NCBI RefSeq assembly: GCF_050574275.1
Contig: NZ_CP192260.1
Span: 2,232,001 to 2,296,000, forward strand
DNA length: 64,000 bases
Direction: 5' to 3'
Origin: Virgibacillus_F flavescens
GTDB taxonomy: Bacteria; Bacillota; Bacilli; Bacillales; Amphibacillaceae
The notes under the pieces were generated by a model. That model searched no databases. It saw only the letters and a program-made list of their open reading frames with translations, and was not told where the DNA came from. Position numbers and translations under genes: made by a program. Shown here one piece after another: positions 43,488 through 52,844 of this stretch (position 1 is its first letter; each line of letters starts with the position of its first letter).

Positions 43488-43937
43488 ATGAGCAAAACAC
43501 AGCGACAAATTAAAATTCGTGAAGTAATAACGAAATTTAATATCGAAACACAGGATGAACTCGTGGAAAAGTTAAATGAACTAGGTTTTTCAATTACACA
43601 AAAAACGGTATCGCGTGATATAAACGAATTACATTTGGTGAAAGTTTCAACCTCAACAGGCAGGTATAAATATAGTCTGCCTTCTGATCACCGTTTTAAT
43701 CCAACTGAAAAGTTGAAACGTTTAATTCGTGATGTATTTGTAACAATTGATTATGCAAGTCATTTTATCATCTTAAAAACTCTTCCAGGGAACGCACAGG
43801 CTATAGGTGTATTAATCGATCAGTTAGAGTGGCAGGAAATAATGGGTACAATATGTGGGGACGACACATGCATGATTATCTGTAAGAATGAAACTGACTC
43901 AGTACTAATTAAAAATCGTTTTATAAACATGTTGTAA
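43488..43937 (+). CDS. ahrC: Arginine repressor/activator AhrC (ArgR)
   Basis: 149 residues: winged-helix DNA-binding domain (QDELVEKLNELGFSITQKTVSRDINEL) and a C-terminal hexamerisation/arginine domain (GNAQAIGVLIDQLEWQEIMGTICGDDT). With arginine bound it represses biosynthesis and activates catabolism. RBS TTGGAGGA. Its place between yqxC and recN is conserved. Confidence 0.95.
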   Translation: MSKTQRQIKIREVITKFNIETQDELVEKLNELGFSITQKTVSRDINELHLVKVSTSTGRYKYSLPSDHRFNPTEKLKRLIRDVFVTIDYASHFIILKTLPGNAQAIGVLIDQLEWQEIMGTICGDDTCMIICKNETDSVLIKNRFINML

Positions 43938-43962
43938 TGCAATTTTGAAGAGGTGAAGTTTG

Positions 43963-45690
43963 ATGTTAACAGAACTATCTATTCATGATTTTGCAATAAT
44001 AGACGAGCTATCCCTGACATTCCATGAAGGGTTAACTGTATTGACAGGTGAAACAGGTGCGGGTAAATCAATTATCATAGATGCAATCCAACTATTAGCT
44101 GGAGGGCGTGGATCAGTTGAATTTGTGCGTCACGGTTCAAAAAAAGCAGAAATAGAAGGATTATTTTCTATTGATGACGAGAAGCATTCTATTCATCAGG
44201 TTGGAACTACATATGGAATTGAAATTTCTGATAACATGGTGGTATTACACCGTACAATTACCTCCGGTGGTAAAAGTATATGCAGAGTAAACGGTAAGTT
44301 AGTTACTTTAGCAATTCTAAAGGAATTCGGGCGAACGTTAATTGATATCCACAGCCAGCATGAAACACAGGCTTTAATGGAGCCTGAAAATCACATAGAT
44401 CTGCTTGATCTTTATGATCATCAAGTGATTAACCAGTCAAAAAAGGAATTTCATCATATATTTGATCGGTTACAGACATTAAAAAACAGATATAAAGAAC
44501 TTAGTGAAAATGAACAGGAAATGGCTCATCGTCTGGACCTTCTAACATTTCAAATGGATGAGCTGGAACAAGCAGATTTAATTCCAGATGAAGATGATAT
44601 TCTAGAAGAAGAACGAAGTAAATTAGCTAATTTTGACCGGATATATACTGGTATTCAGGATGCATATAATGCTTTAAATGGGGATCAAAAAGGAATTGAG
44701 TGGTTAAGTATGGCTATGCAGGCTTTAGGTGATAATAAGAGCTATGACTCTTATATCGCAGAAAAAGCTGAAGAACTTGCGAACCATTACTATTTGGTTG
44801 AAGAACTTTCAATTGATTTACGCAACCATATGGATACCCTTCAGCATGATCCTGATCGTTTAAATGAAATTGAATCCCGATTACATGAGATAACCCGATT
44901 AAAGAAAAAATACGGGTCTACTGTTAATGAAATTATTGAATATATGGGAAAAATACAAGAAGAAATTGAAGAAATAACCAATAAAGATTCCCATCTGAGT
45001 AATTTGCAGATTCAGATCAACGAAACACAACAGGATGCATATTTAGAAGCGAAACAGTTGCATGATATTAGGCAAAAAGCTGCGAAATCACTAACAAGTG
45101 AAATTCATGAAGAATTAAAGGATCTTTATCTTGAGAAAGCCACTTTTTCCATAAAATTTAACAGTAAAGAAGATTTTGAAGCAGCTAACGAAGGAACGAA
45201 ACGTCCTGTAAAGTTACATAAGAATGGTTTTGATTTCATAACATTTTTAATTTCAACTAATTCTGGCGAACCTTTGAAAGAATTAAACAAAGTTGCTTCA
45301 GGTGGAGAGTTATCTCGTATAATGCTGGCTCTCAAAAAAATATTTGCAGGGCACCAGGGAGTTACCAGTGTTATTTTTGACGAAGTAGATACAGGTGTCA
45401 GTGGTCGCGTTGCCCAAGCTATAGCAGAGAAAATTGTTAATGTGTCTGAGCAATCTCAGGTATTGTGTATTACACATCTTCCTCAAGTTGCAGCTATGGC
45501 TGACACGCACAATTTAATTGAAAAAGTCGAAAAAAACAATCGTACGTTAACATATGTTAAAGAATTATCGGAAGAGCAAAAAATTGATGAACTGAGCCGA
45601 ATGATTACTGGTGCTAAATTAACGGAAACGGCTAAACAACACGCTAAAGAAATGCTGATATTGGCGGAATCCATAAAACAAAAAACTTAA
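43963..45690 (+). CDS. recN: DNA repair protein RecN
   Basis: 575-residue SMC-like ATPase for double-strand break repair. Walker A GETGAGKSIIIDA lies near the N-terminus, coiled-coil segments fill the middle (about 150-370), and the C-terminus has the ABC signature ASGGELSRIMLALK and Walker B VIFDEVDTGVSG. ATG 43963 is preferred over TTG 43960; GAAGAGGTG precedes both. Confidence 0.95.
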   Translation: MLTELSIHDFAIIDELSLTFHEGLTVLTGETGAGKSIIIDAIQLLAGGRGSVEFVRHGSKKAEIEGLFSIDDEKHSIHQVGTTYGIEISDNMVVLHRTITSGGKSICRVNGKLVTLAILKEFGRTLIDIHSQHETQALMEPENHIDLLDLYDHQVINQSKKEFHHIFDRLQTLKNRYKELSENEQEMAHRLDLLTFQMDELEQADLIPDEDDILEEERSKLANFDRIYTGIQDAYNALNGDQKGIEWLSMAMQALGDNKSYDSYIAEKAEELANHYYLVEELSIDLRNHMDTLQHDPDRLNEIESRLHEITRLKKKYGSTVNEIIEYMGKIQEEIEEITNKDSHLSNLQIQINETQQDAYLEAKQLHDIRQKAAKSLTSEIHEELKDLYLEKATFSIKFNSKEDFEAANEGTKRPVKLHKNGFDFITFLISTNSGEPLKELNKVASGGELSRIMLALKKIFAGHQGVTSVIFDEVDTGVSGRVAQAIAEKIVNVSEQSQVLCITHLPQVAAMADTHNLIEKVEKNNRTLTYVKELSEEQKIDELSRMITGAKLTETAKQHAKEMLILAESIKQKT

Positions 45691-45705
45691 TGGATAATAT
45701 TAAAG

Positions 45706-45737
45706 AAAAACCAGAAAATAACGTATCTGGTTTTTTT
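45706..45737 (+). terminator. Terminator after recN
   Basis: AAAAACCAGA / TCTGGTTTTTTT with a 10-base loop. The following 170 bases hold no gene; a spoIVB promoter is expected there but I could not pin it down. Confidence 0.82.
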
Positions 45738-45914
45738 ATTTTGCATTAAAACTCAAACTTCATACTAAGGTAAAGGATCTTATTTTATACGTTATTTAAA
45801 AAGGAAATGATACACAGGTTTACTTATTATTAACCAGTTTAAAAACAAGTCGGTTCGGTCAAATTAGAAGTACAGACAAAAGATTGGGTTAGGAACCTTA
45901 GGAGAGTGGAATGA

Positions 45915-47198
45915 TTGAAGTTTAGAAACGAAGTCCGAATCTGGATAGGAATATTGCTTTTAGCTGTGTTGGTAGTAATTCCTTTTTACACCCCAATACA
46001 AAAGTACCTTTCTATCCCTAATAATATTGTCACTTTCAACAATGATACACCCGTATCCGTTCCGAGCCTTGGGGATTCTGTTGAAGTAAGTCCAGTAAGA
46101 CAATCGATAAATGCGATAGGTTCAAATGAATTTAATACGGTTTCTGCTGGGAAAGATCAACTGCTTTACACATTTGCTGGTCTTCCGATTAAAAAGGTTG
46201 ATGTAGATGTTCTGAAAGATTTTAAAGTAATTCCAGGAGGACAATCAATTGGTGTACAATTGCATACTGTTGGAGTTCTAGTGGTTGGACATCATCGTAT
46301 TAAAGGTTCAAACCAAAAATCATCACCTGGCGAGGAAGCAAATATTGAAGTTGGTGATATCATCTTAAAGATAAATGGAGAATCCATCAAACAAATGAAA
46401 GATGTTAAACCATTTGTTGAAAAAGCGGGAAAAACGAATGAACCGCTTCGAGTAACGATAAAACGTGGAGATGATAAATTTCAAACCAAGCTAACTCCAG
46501 TGCTTGACGCTACAGATAACAAATATCAAATTGGCTTATATATAAGGGATTCTGCGGCAGGTATAGGTACGATGACTTTTTATGATCCTGCATCAAAAAA
46601 ATACGGTGCTCTTGGACATGTCATTTCTGATATGGATACTCAAAAACCAATTGAAATATATAATGGAGCAATTGTGAATTCAACCGTAACATCAATTGAT
46701 AAAGGGGAAAATGGTTCACCTGGTGAGAAACAAGCCAAGTTCTCAGTTGACGCACAAAAAATAGGTACGATTACAAAAAACAGCCCTTTTGGTATATTTG
46801 GTAAATTAAGGGATGAAATGAGAAATGGAAGCTTCAATAAACCGATGGAAATTGCATTATCGCATGAAGTGAAAGAAGGACCAGCAAAAATTTTAACGGT
46901 AATTGAGGGAGAAAAAATTGAAGAATTTGATGTTGAAATTGTAAGCAGTGTGCCACAGAAATTTCCTGCAACAAAAGGGATGATTATTCAAATAACTGAT
47001 CCTGAATTGTTAAAGGAGACAGGTGGTATAGTTCAAGGTATGAGCGGAAGTCCTATTATACAAAATGATAAAATTATCGGTGCAGTGACGCATGTCTTTG
47101 TTAATGATTCCACTTCGGGCTACGGTGTTCATATTGAGTGGATGCTACAGGAAGCAGGCATTAATATTTATGAAACAGAGAAGAAGAAGGCGAGCTAG
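45915..47198 (+). CDS. spoIVB: SpoIVB serine peptidase (PDZ, S55 family)
   Basis: 427 residues, like the B. subtilis protein. An N-terminal membrane anchor is followed by a PDZ domain (about residues 105-195) and the S55 peptidase domain with catalytic His235 (GALGHVISD) and Ser378 (QGMSGSPIIQ), nearly the known numbering. Secreted from the forespore, it triggers pro-sigma-K processing in the mother cell. It starts at TTG 45915; a closer ATG at 45911 reads only MIEV then stop in another frame and overlaps the start. Confidence 0.95.
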   Translation: MKFRNEVRIWIGILLLAVLVVIPFYTPIQKYLSIPNNIVTFNNDTPVSVPSLGDSVEVSPVRQSINAIGSNEFNTVSAGKDQLLYTFAGLPIKKVDVDVLKDFKVIPGGQSIGVQLHTVGVLVVGHHRIKGSNQKSSPGEEANIEVGDIILKINGESIKQMKDVKPFVEKAGKTNEPLRVTIKRGDDKFQTKLTPVLDATDNKYQIGLYIRDSAAGIGTMTFYDPASKKYGALGHVISDMDTQKPIEIYNGAIVNSTVTSIDKGENGSPGEKQAKFSVDAQKIGTITKNSPFGIFGKLRDEMRNGSFNKPMEIALSHEVKEGPAKILTVIEGEKIEEFDVEIVSSVPQKFPATKGMIIQITDPELLKETGGIVQGMSGSPIIQNDKIIGAVTHVFVNDSTSGYGVHIEWMLQEAGINIYETEKKKAS

Positions 47199-47218
47199 TT
47201 CGAATAAGTATAAAAGAG

Positions 47219-47259
47219 AAACCTTGTGTCAGATATCTATTCTGATACAAGGTTTTTTT
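47219..47259 (+). terminator. Terminator after spoIVB
   Basis: AAACCTTGTGTCAGA / TCTGATACAAGGTTT stem with a run of seven T. Confidence 0.88.
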
Positions 47260-47272
47260 GCGGTAATTATTT

Positions 47273-47411
47273 TTCGACAAATTTAATAAACGCTTGTCAA
47301 ATAATATCGAATACAATCGAAAATATTAGTAAATCGAAGTAAAATAAAGATATTACATAAAAAAATAAAGTTTTTTTAAATAAAAGAAGGTTATAAGGAA
47401 TTGATGTCGAA
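47273..47411 (+). promoter_or_regulatory. Spo0A-box array in the spo0A promoter region
   Basis: Perfect 0A boxes (TGTCGAA) occur at 47405-47411 and, inverted (TTCGACA), at 47273-47279. Near-matches are TGTCAAA 47295-47301, TATCGAA 47305-47311, AATCGAA 47315-47321 and AATCGAA 47332-47338. Three of these are spaced exactly 10 bases apart. This is consistent with autoregulation known for B. subtilis spo0A. I could not identify the sigma-H and sigma-A promoter elements with certainty. Confidence 0.65.
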
Positions 47412-47457
47412 AGTATACTTTGGGAAACGTTTTAATACATAAGGGAGGAATTGAATA

Positions 47458-48240
47458 GTGGAGAAAATTTCTGTTTGTATAGTTGATGATAATCGTGAAT
47501 TGGTTCAAGTGATGGAGGAGTACTTTGATGGGCAGGAGGATGTTGAAGTAATTGGGACAGCATTCAACGGTAGAGACTGCTTAGAAATGCTTAATGAAAT
47601 GGATCCAGATGTATTGATATTGGATATTATAATGCCACATATAGATGGTTTGGCTGTTCTGCAGTCTATTAGAGGTTCAGAGCGAAGTAAATATCCGAAT
47701 GTAATTATGCTAACAGCTTTTGGTCAAGAAGAAGTTATGAAAAAAGCTGTTGATCTGGGTGCTGCGTATTTCATTCTCAAGCCGTTTGATTTAGATAATT
47801 TAGCAGACCAGGTAAGGCAAGTACAAGGAAGAAATGTACAACCTACACAATCAAGAAATTTAAATAATAGACGTGGAAAGCAGAAAAAAGACCTTGAAGC
47901 AAATATAACAAATATAATTCATGAAATTGGAGTACCTGCTCACATTAAAGGATACATGTATCTTCGTGAAGCAATTACGATGGTTTACAACGATATTGAA
48001 TTGCTGGGATCTATAACGAAGGTTCTTTATCCGGATATAGCAAAAAAGTTTAATACGACAGCATCAAGAGTTGAACGCGCAATTCGCCATGCCATTGAAG
48101 TTGCATGGAGCAGAGGTAACATTGACTCCATTTCGGAACTATTTGGCTACACCATCAGCATTTCAAAAGCAAAACCGACTAATTCAGAATTTATAGCAAT
48201 GGTAGCAGACAGGTTGAGGTTGGACCATAAAGCAAGTTAA
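47458..48240 (+). CDS. spo0A: Sporulation master response regulator Spo0A
   Basis: 260 residues. Receiver domain with acidic pair Asp10/Asp11, phosphorylation site Asp56 (LILDIIMPH), Thr and Lys in LTAFGQ and ILKPF; a basic linker; then the Spo0A C-terminal DNA-binding domain (about residues 145-260) with FNTTASRVERAIRHAIEVAWSR region. Starts at GTG 47458 behind GGGAGGAA. Directly downstream of spoIVB as in all Bacillus. Confidence 0.97.
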   Translation: MEKISVCIVDDNRELVQVMEEYFDGQEDVEVIGTAFNGRDCLEMLNEMDPDVLILDIIMPHIDGLAVLQSIRGSERSKYPNVIMLTAFGQEEVMKKAVDLGAAYFILKPFDLDNLADQVRQVQGRNVQPTQSRNLNNRRGKQKKDLEANITNIIHEIGVPAHIKGYMYLREAITMVYNDIELLGSITKVLYPDIAKKFNTTASRVERAIRHAIEVAWSRGNIDSISELFGYTISISKAKPTNSEFIAMVADRLRLDHKAS

Positions 48241-48242
48241 AC

Positions 48243-48282
48243 AAAAATGATGATTCTATTAAAAAATAGAATCATCATTTTT
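48243..48282. terminator. Bidirectional terminator between spo0A and yqzF
   Basis: AAAAATGATGATTCTATT / AATAGAATCATCATTTTT, an 18-base perfect stem with a four-base loop, between convergent genes. Confidence 0.92.
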
Positions 48283-48284
48283 GT

Positions 48285-48524
48285 TTAGTTTTTCATGTTC
48301 TTTCCTTTAGCGCTGTATTGACGCTTCCTGTCCCGATGTACAATAAATCCTCCGATAAAAGCAATCCCACCAATAAATAGTAAAAATCCAATAAAGAACT
48401 GAACGCCTATATAAAGAAATAATGGATAAAGTTCATCAAATAACGAGTCGCGCATTAATTTTATACCGTAAGCAGAAATAATTCCTGGTATGACAAGAAG
48501 TAAGACTGCAGTTATTCGTACCAT
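48285..48524 (-). CDS. yqzF: Small membrane protein YqzF (DUF2627)
   Basis: 79 residues with two membrane helices (ITAVLLLVIPGIISAYGIKLM; FFIGFLLFIGGIAFIGGFIV) and a basic tail. Matches the DUF2627/YqzF family found between spo0A and bkdR. AAAGGAG stands seven bases before the ATG. Function unknown. Confidence 0.85.
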   Translation of the reverse strand: MVRITAVLLLVIPGIISAYGIKLMRDSLFDELYPLFLYIGVQFFIGFLLFIGGIAFIGGFIVHRDRKRQYSAKGKNMKN

Positions 48525-48658
48525 CTTGAAACTCCTTTACCAATATAAGTTGATTTCAGTATATCAGAGCATATCCAAAATAGAAACCGATTATGTTTGC
48601 TAAATTCTGCAGTATAAAGTACAATATACGTGTGCAAAAAATTGCAAGGTGGGATCAA

Positions 48659-50734
48659 ATGAAGCGAGTGCTCATTGTTGGTGCTGGTAAGGGTGGTAAT
48701 GCTTTAATTCAAATTTTGTCTGAAACAAATCGGATGAAAATTGTTGGAGTAATTGACACAAAAAGTAATGCGAAAGGCATAGAACTTGCAAAAAAATTGG
48801 GAATACATACAGATACTGAATGGAAAAAATGGATTAATGACGAATTGGATATTATTATTGAAGCTACGGGCAAGGAATCCGTTTTACAGGAAATAGTTAA
48901 GGCTCGAAGCAGAAAAACTGTTGTCATTCCTGGGTCGGTTGCCTATATTATTGCAGAATTAATTGAAGAAAAAGAGTCATTATTAGAACTTCTAAAGTTA
49001 GAAATGACAAACCAGGAATTGATTCTCAATAATATTCGAGATGGTATGATTGTAGTTAACGAAAAAGGGATTGTGCAATTTATTAATAAAAGTGCAGAAC
49101 GAATTGTAGGAGTCTCTAAACCGAAATTCATTAATCGGCCAGTTCAGGAAGTTATCGAAAATTCAAGACTTCCTTATACTCTGCAAAGCAGGAGAAAAGA
49201 AATAAACCAAAAACTGGTTCTTGAGAACGATAAAAAGATTATTACAACTCGAATTCCTATTATCAATGCTGACGATCAACTGATTGGAGCATTTGCGGTA
49301 TTCAAGGATATTACAGAAGTTGTTAATCTTGCTGAAGAAAACACGGACTTAAAAGAAATAAAGATAATGCTTGAGGCGATTATTGAATCCTCAGACGAAG
49401 CAATTACTGTTGTAGATGAAAATGGAGAAGGCTTGATGATAAATCCTGCATACACAAAAATTACTGGTTTATCAAAGTCAGATATTATTGGGCAGCCTGC
49501 AACTGTTGATATTTCTGAGGGAGAGAGTATGCATATGAAAGTTCTGCAGACTCGTCGCCCAGTACGTGGAGTGCGAATGAAAGTTGGATCATCTAAAAAA
49601 GACGTTATAGTAAATGTTGCACCAGTAATTGTGGATGGTAAAATAAAAGGTAGCGTAGGTGTACTGCATGACGTTTCTGAGATTAAAAGCCTTACAACAG
49701 AATTAAAACGTGCGAGACAAATCATTCGGAATTTGGAAGCAAAGTATACATTTGATGATATTGTTGGCTCATCCCCTGAGATGAGACTAGCTCTTGAACA
49801 GGCAAAAGTAGGCGCCAAAACTCCTGCAACTGTCTTGCTCAGAGGAGAATCGGGTACAGGCAAAGAGTTATTTGCACATGCAATTCATAACGAAAGTGAT
49901 CGGAAACATAATAAGTTTATTCGTGTAAATTGTGCTGCAATTGACGAAGCTGTTCTAGAGGTTGAGTTGTTCGGTTGCGAAGAAAGCGCCTTTTCAGAAA
50001 CGAAGCGCGGTGGTAAGATTGGCTTGTTCGAAGAAGCAAATATGGGAAGCGTTTTTTTAGATGAAATCAGTGAACTAACTCTGCCACTTCAAGCAAAATT
50101 ACTTCGAGTGCTGCAGGAAAAAGAAATTGTACGAGTTGGTGGCAGTGAGCCGATTGGAATAAATGTACGAGTTATTACTGCTACGAATGCAAATCTTGAA
50201 AAAGCGATCATGAACAAGACGTTTCGGGAAGACCTATACTATCGGTTGAATCGTTTGCCTATTTTCATTCCCTCTTTAAAAGAACGAATAGAAGACCTTA
50301 CTGAGTTGATTCCGCATCTAATTCGTAAGATTAATCAGGATTACGGAAGAAGTGTCCGGGAGATAAATCAAGAAGCTTTACGATTCCTTAGAACCTATCA
50401 TTGGGCGGGCAACGTAAGAGAACTTGAAAATGTATTAGGACGAGCTATGATTTACATGGATACGAATGAAGAAGTGATAAAGTTGAGACATATTCCTAGC
50501 TTAACCCCCGAGAAGGCGGTTTATATCCAGGATAATGAAAGATTCGATATCAATCAGGGAACACTACAGGATGCAGTTGAATCGTTTGAAGAAACCTATA
50601 TCAAACAAACGTATCAAGCAAACCACTACAACAAGACAAAAACAGCAAAAGCGTTAGATATTTCAATCCGTAATTTGTATTATAAGATGGATAAATATCG
50701 AATTGAAAAGGCAAATATTGAAGATTTTTCTTAA
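48659..50734 (+). CDS. bkdR: BkdR-type AAA+ transcriptional activator with degenerate GAFTGA loop
   Basis: About 691 residues. Order: Rossmann-like N-terminal domain (VLIVGAGKGGNALIQIL), two PAS domains (about residues 115-225 and 235-345), sigma-54-activator AAA+ domain (Walker A GESGTGKE near 396, Walker B VFLDEIS), and a Fis-type helix-turn-helix at the end (TKTAKALDISIRNLYYKM). The loop that normally reads GAFTGA and touches sigma-54 reads SAFSET at residues 443-448 (bases 49985-50002). ATG 48659 is chosen for its fit to the Rossmann start. It should control the bkd genes that follow by 66 bases, but perhaps not via sigma-54. Confidence 0.88.
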   Translation: MKRVLIVGAGKGGNALIQILSETNRMKIVGVIDTKSNAKGIELAKKLGIHTDTEWKKWINDELDIIIEATGKESVLQEIVKARSRKTVVIPGSVAYIIAELIEEKESLLELLKLEMTNQELILNNIRDGMIVVNEKGIVQFINKSAERIVGVSKPKFINRPVQEVIENSRLPYTLQSRRKEINQKLVLENDKKIITTRIPIINADDQLIGAFAVFKDITEVVNLAEENTDLKEIKIMLEAIIESSDEAITVVDENGEGLMINPAYTKITGLSKSDIIGQPATVDISEGESMHMKVLQTRRPVRGVRMKVGSSKKDVIVNVAPVIVDGKIKGSVGVLHDVSEIKSLTTELKRARQIIRNLEAKYTFDDIVGSSPEMRLALEQAKVGAKTPATVLLRGESGTGKELFAHAIHNESDRKHNKFIRVNCAAIDEAVLEVELFGCEESAFSETKRGGKIGLFEEANMGSVFLDEISELTLPLQAKLLRVLQEKEIVRVGGSEPIGINVRVITATNANLEKAIMNKTFREDLYYRLNRLPIFIPSLKERIEDLTELIPHLIRKINQDYGRSVREINQEALRFLRTYHWAGNVRELENVLGRAMIYMDTNEEVIKLRHIPSLTPEKAVYIQDNERFDINQGTLQDAVESFEETYIKQTYQANHYNKTKTAKALDISIRNLYYKMDKYRIEKANIEDFS

Positions 50735-50800
50735 ATGAAGGCTTACATAATATCCCTTACTTAAGCGCTTTTAAGATTACAACATAATCGGAGGATTGTT

Positions 50801-51703
50801 ATGAGATCGTTAGACGAATTGAAAGAACTTGCAAAAACGCAATCTGAGCAGGTGGTGTCCGTTGCAAATGCTGCTGACAATGAAGTCCTATTAGCTGTTC
50901 AAAATGCACTGCAAGAAAATATTTGTTCTTTTTTACTTTATGGTGACAAAAATGAGATACAATTTATTGGCGATGAGATTGGACTTGATTTATCAGCAAC
51001 AAACCTCAGCGTTATAGATGAAAAAGATGATCCAGCTGGAGCAGCTGTGAAAGCAGTTTATCAGAAAAAAGCTGACATTTTGATGAAAGGGAATGTTTCC
51101 ACAAAGGATTTACTGAAAGCAGTATTAAATAAAGAGTATGGACTGCGTTCTGGGAAAATTTTATCCCATGTAGCCCTGTTTGAAGTGCCAAATCAGGATC
51201 GTCTGATATTTTTAACAGATGCGGGCATGAACATTGCGCCAACATTGATGGAAAAAGTTGAGATTGTTAATAACGCAGTGAAAATTGCCAGGGGAATTGG
51301 AATAGACCTACCAAAAGTAGCAGCACTAGCTGCAGTTGAGGTAGTAAACCCAGCAATGCAGGCAACAGTTGATGCAGCGTTATTAACTCAAATGCAAAAG
51401 CGAAACCAAATCCGTAATTGTATAATTGATGGTCCGCTTGCATTTGATAATGCAATTTCCAACGAAGCAGCTGAACATAAAAATATCGAGTCAGACGTTG
51501 CCGGAACTAGTGATATATTAGCTGTCCCTACTATAGAAGTCGGAAATGCATTATATAAGTCCTTTATGTATTTCGCAGAAGCTAAGGTGGCTTCAGTTGT
51601 AAGTGGTGCAAGCGCACCAATTGTATTAACATCGAGGGCAGATTCTGCTGCAAGTAAATTATATTCATTATCTCTTGCATTAGTATCGGCAAAAAAATTC
51701 TAG
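50801..51703 (+). CDS. ptb: Phosphate butyryltransferase / branched-chain acyltransferase
   Basis: 300 residues of the phosphate acetyl/butyryltransferase family (ILMKGNVSTKDLLKAVL; GKILSHVALFEVP; VAGTSDILAVPTIEVGNALYK). Converts acyl-CoA and phosphate to acyl phosphate, which Buk uses to make ATP. First gene of the bkd operon, RBS CGGAGGATT. No -24/-12 (TGGCAC-N5-TTGC) promoter is visible in the 66 bases after bkdR; a palindromic AAGCGCTT at 50764-50771 is present. Confidence 0.93.
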   Translation: MRSLDELKELAKTQSEQVVSVANAADNEVLLAVQNALQENICSFLLYGDKNEIQFIGDEIGLDLSATNLSVIDEKDDPAGAAVKAVYQKKADILMKGNVSTKDLLKAVLNKEYGLRSGKILSHVALFEVPNQDRLIFLTDAGMNIAPTLMEKVEIVNNAVKIARGIGIDLPKVAALAAVEVVNPAMQATVDAALLTQMQKRNQIRNCIIDGPLAFDNAISNEAAEHKNIESDVAGTSDILAVPTIEVGNALYKSFMYFAEAKVASVVSGASAPIVLTSRADSAASKLYSLSLALVSAKKF

Positions 51704-51715
51704 GAGGAATACACA

Positions 51716-52810
51716 ATGGAAATTTTCACTTATATGGAGAAATATGATTACGAGCAATTAGTATTTTGTCAGGACAAAAACTCTGGATTAAAAGCAATTA
51801 TTGCAATACACGATACTACACTTGGACCTGCGCTTGGCGGGACTAGAATGTGGACATATAATTCTGAAGCAGAAGCGATTGAAGATGCGCTTCGTTTAGC
51901 TAAAGGTATGACGTATAAAAATGCTGCTGCAGGATTGAATTTAGGTGGCGGAAAAACAGTTATTATTGGTGACCCTAAAAAGGATAAAAACCCTGAGTTA
52001 TTCCGTGCTTTTGGTCGTTATATTCAAGGACTGAACGGTCGTTATATTACAGCAGAAGATGTAGGTACAACCGTGCAGGATATGGATTTAATTCACATGG
52101 AAACGGACTTTGTTACAGGAATTTCACCTGAGTTCGGATCATCAGGAAATCCATCCCCGGTAACTGCATACGGCATTTACAAAGGAATGAAGGCTGCTGC
52201 TTTAGAAGCATATGGCAGTGATTCATTGGAGGGTAAAACAGTTGCAGTACAGGGTGTTGGAAACGTTGCCTTTACGCTGTGTGAGTATTTACATGAAGAA
52301 GGCGCTAAACTAATTGTAACTGATATTAATAAAGAGGCAGTCGATCGTGCTGTTCAAGCATTTGATGCTAAAGCGGTTGATCCTGATGATATTTATGGTG
52401 TGGACTGTGATATTTATGCACCATGTGCACTAGGGGCAACGATTAACGATGAAACAATTCCTCAATTGAAGGCTAAAGTTATTGCAGGATCAGCGAATAA
52501 TCAACTTAAGAAAACAAAGCACGGAGATATCATCCATGAAATGGGTATTGTGTACGCTCCTGATTATGTAATCAATTCCGGTGGCGTTATCAACGTAGCA
52601 GATGAACTAAACGGTTATAACGCAAAGCGTGCAATGAAAAACGTTGATGCTATCTATGATGCATTAATTAAGATATTTGCTATTTCAAAGCGTGATAATA
52701 TTCCGACTTACGTGGCAGCTGACCGCATGGCAGAAGAACGAATTGCATCCGTCAGAGCTTCACGCAGTCAATTTTTATTGAATGGTCACCACACGCTAAG
52801 CAGAAGATAA
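51716..52810 (+). CDS. bcd: Branched-chain amino acid (leucine) dehydrogenase
   Basis: 364 residues of the Glu/Leu/Phe/Val dehydrogenase family. The substrate and catalytic region is GPALGGTRMW and GGGKTVIIGDP with the lysines; the NAD domain has VAVQGVGNVAF. It deaminates leucine, isoleucine and valine to keto acids that feed the BKD complex. N-terminus MEIFTYMEKYDYEQLVF fits the family. 12 bases after ptb, RBS AGGAGGAA. Confidence 0.95.
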   Translation: MEIFTYMEKYDYEQLVFCQDKNSGLKAIIAIHDTTLGPALGGTRMWTYNSEAEAIEDALRLAKGMTYKNAAAGLNLGGGKTVIIGDPKKDKNPELFRAFGRYIQGLNGRYITAEDVGTTVQDMDLIHMETDFVTGISPEFGSSGNPSPVTAYGIYKGMKAAALEAYGSDSLEGKTVAVQGVGNVAFTLCEYLHEEGAKLIVTDINKEAVDRAVQAFDAKAVDPDDIYGVDCDIYAPCALGATINDETIPQLKAKVIAGSANNQLKKTKHGDIIHEMGIVYAPDYVINSGGVINVADELNGYNAKRAMKNVDAIYDALIKIFAISKRDNIPTYVAADRMAEERIASVRASRSQFLLNGHHTLSRR

Positions 52811-52844
52811 ATGCAAAAAGCGAACGTACTGGAGGTTAACAGCA

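Noticed and set aside
48600..48658. Earlier in-frame start for bkdR (frame open to 48593)
   Set aside because: The upstream residues do not match the Rossmann-like beginning MKRVLIVGAG, and GGTGGGAT precedes ATG 48659.
49276..49863. Minus-strand open frame of 195 codons inside bkdR
   Set aside because: Antisense shadow of a well-supported gene, very rich in Ser/Thr/Ile as expected from complementary AT-rich codons.
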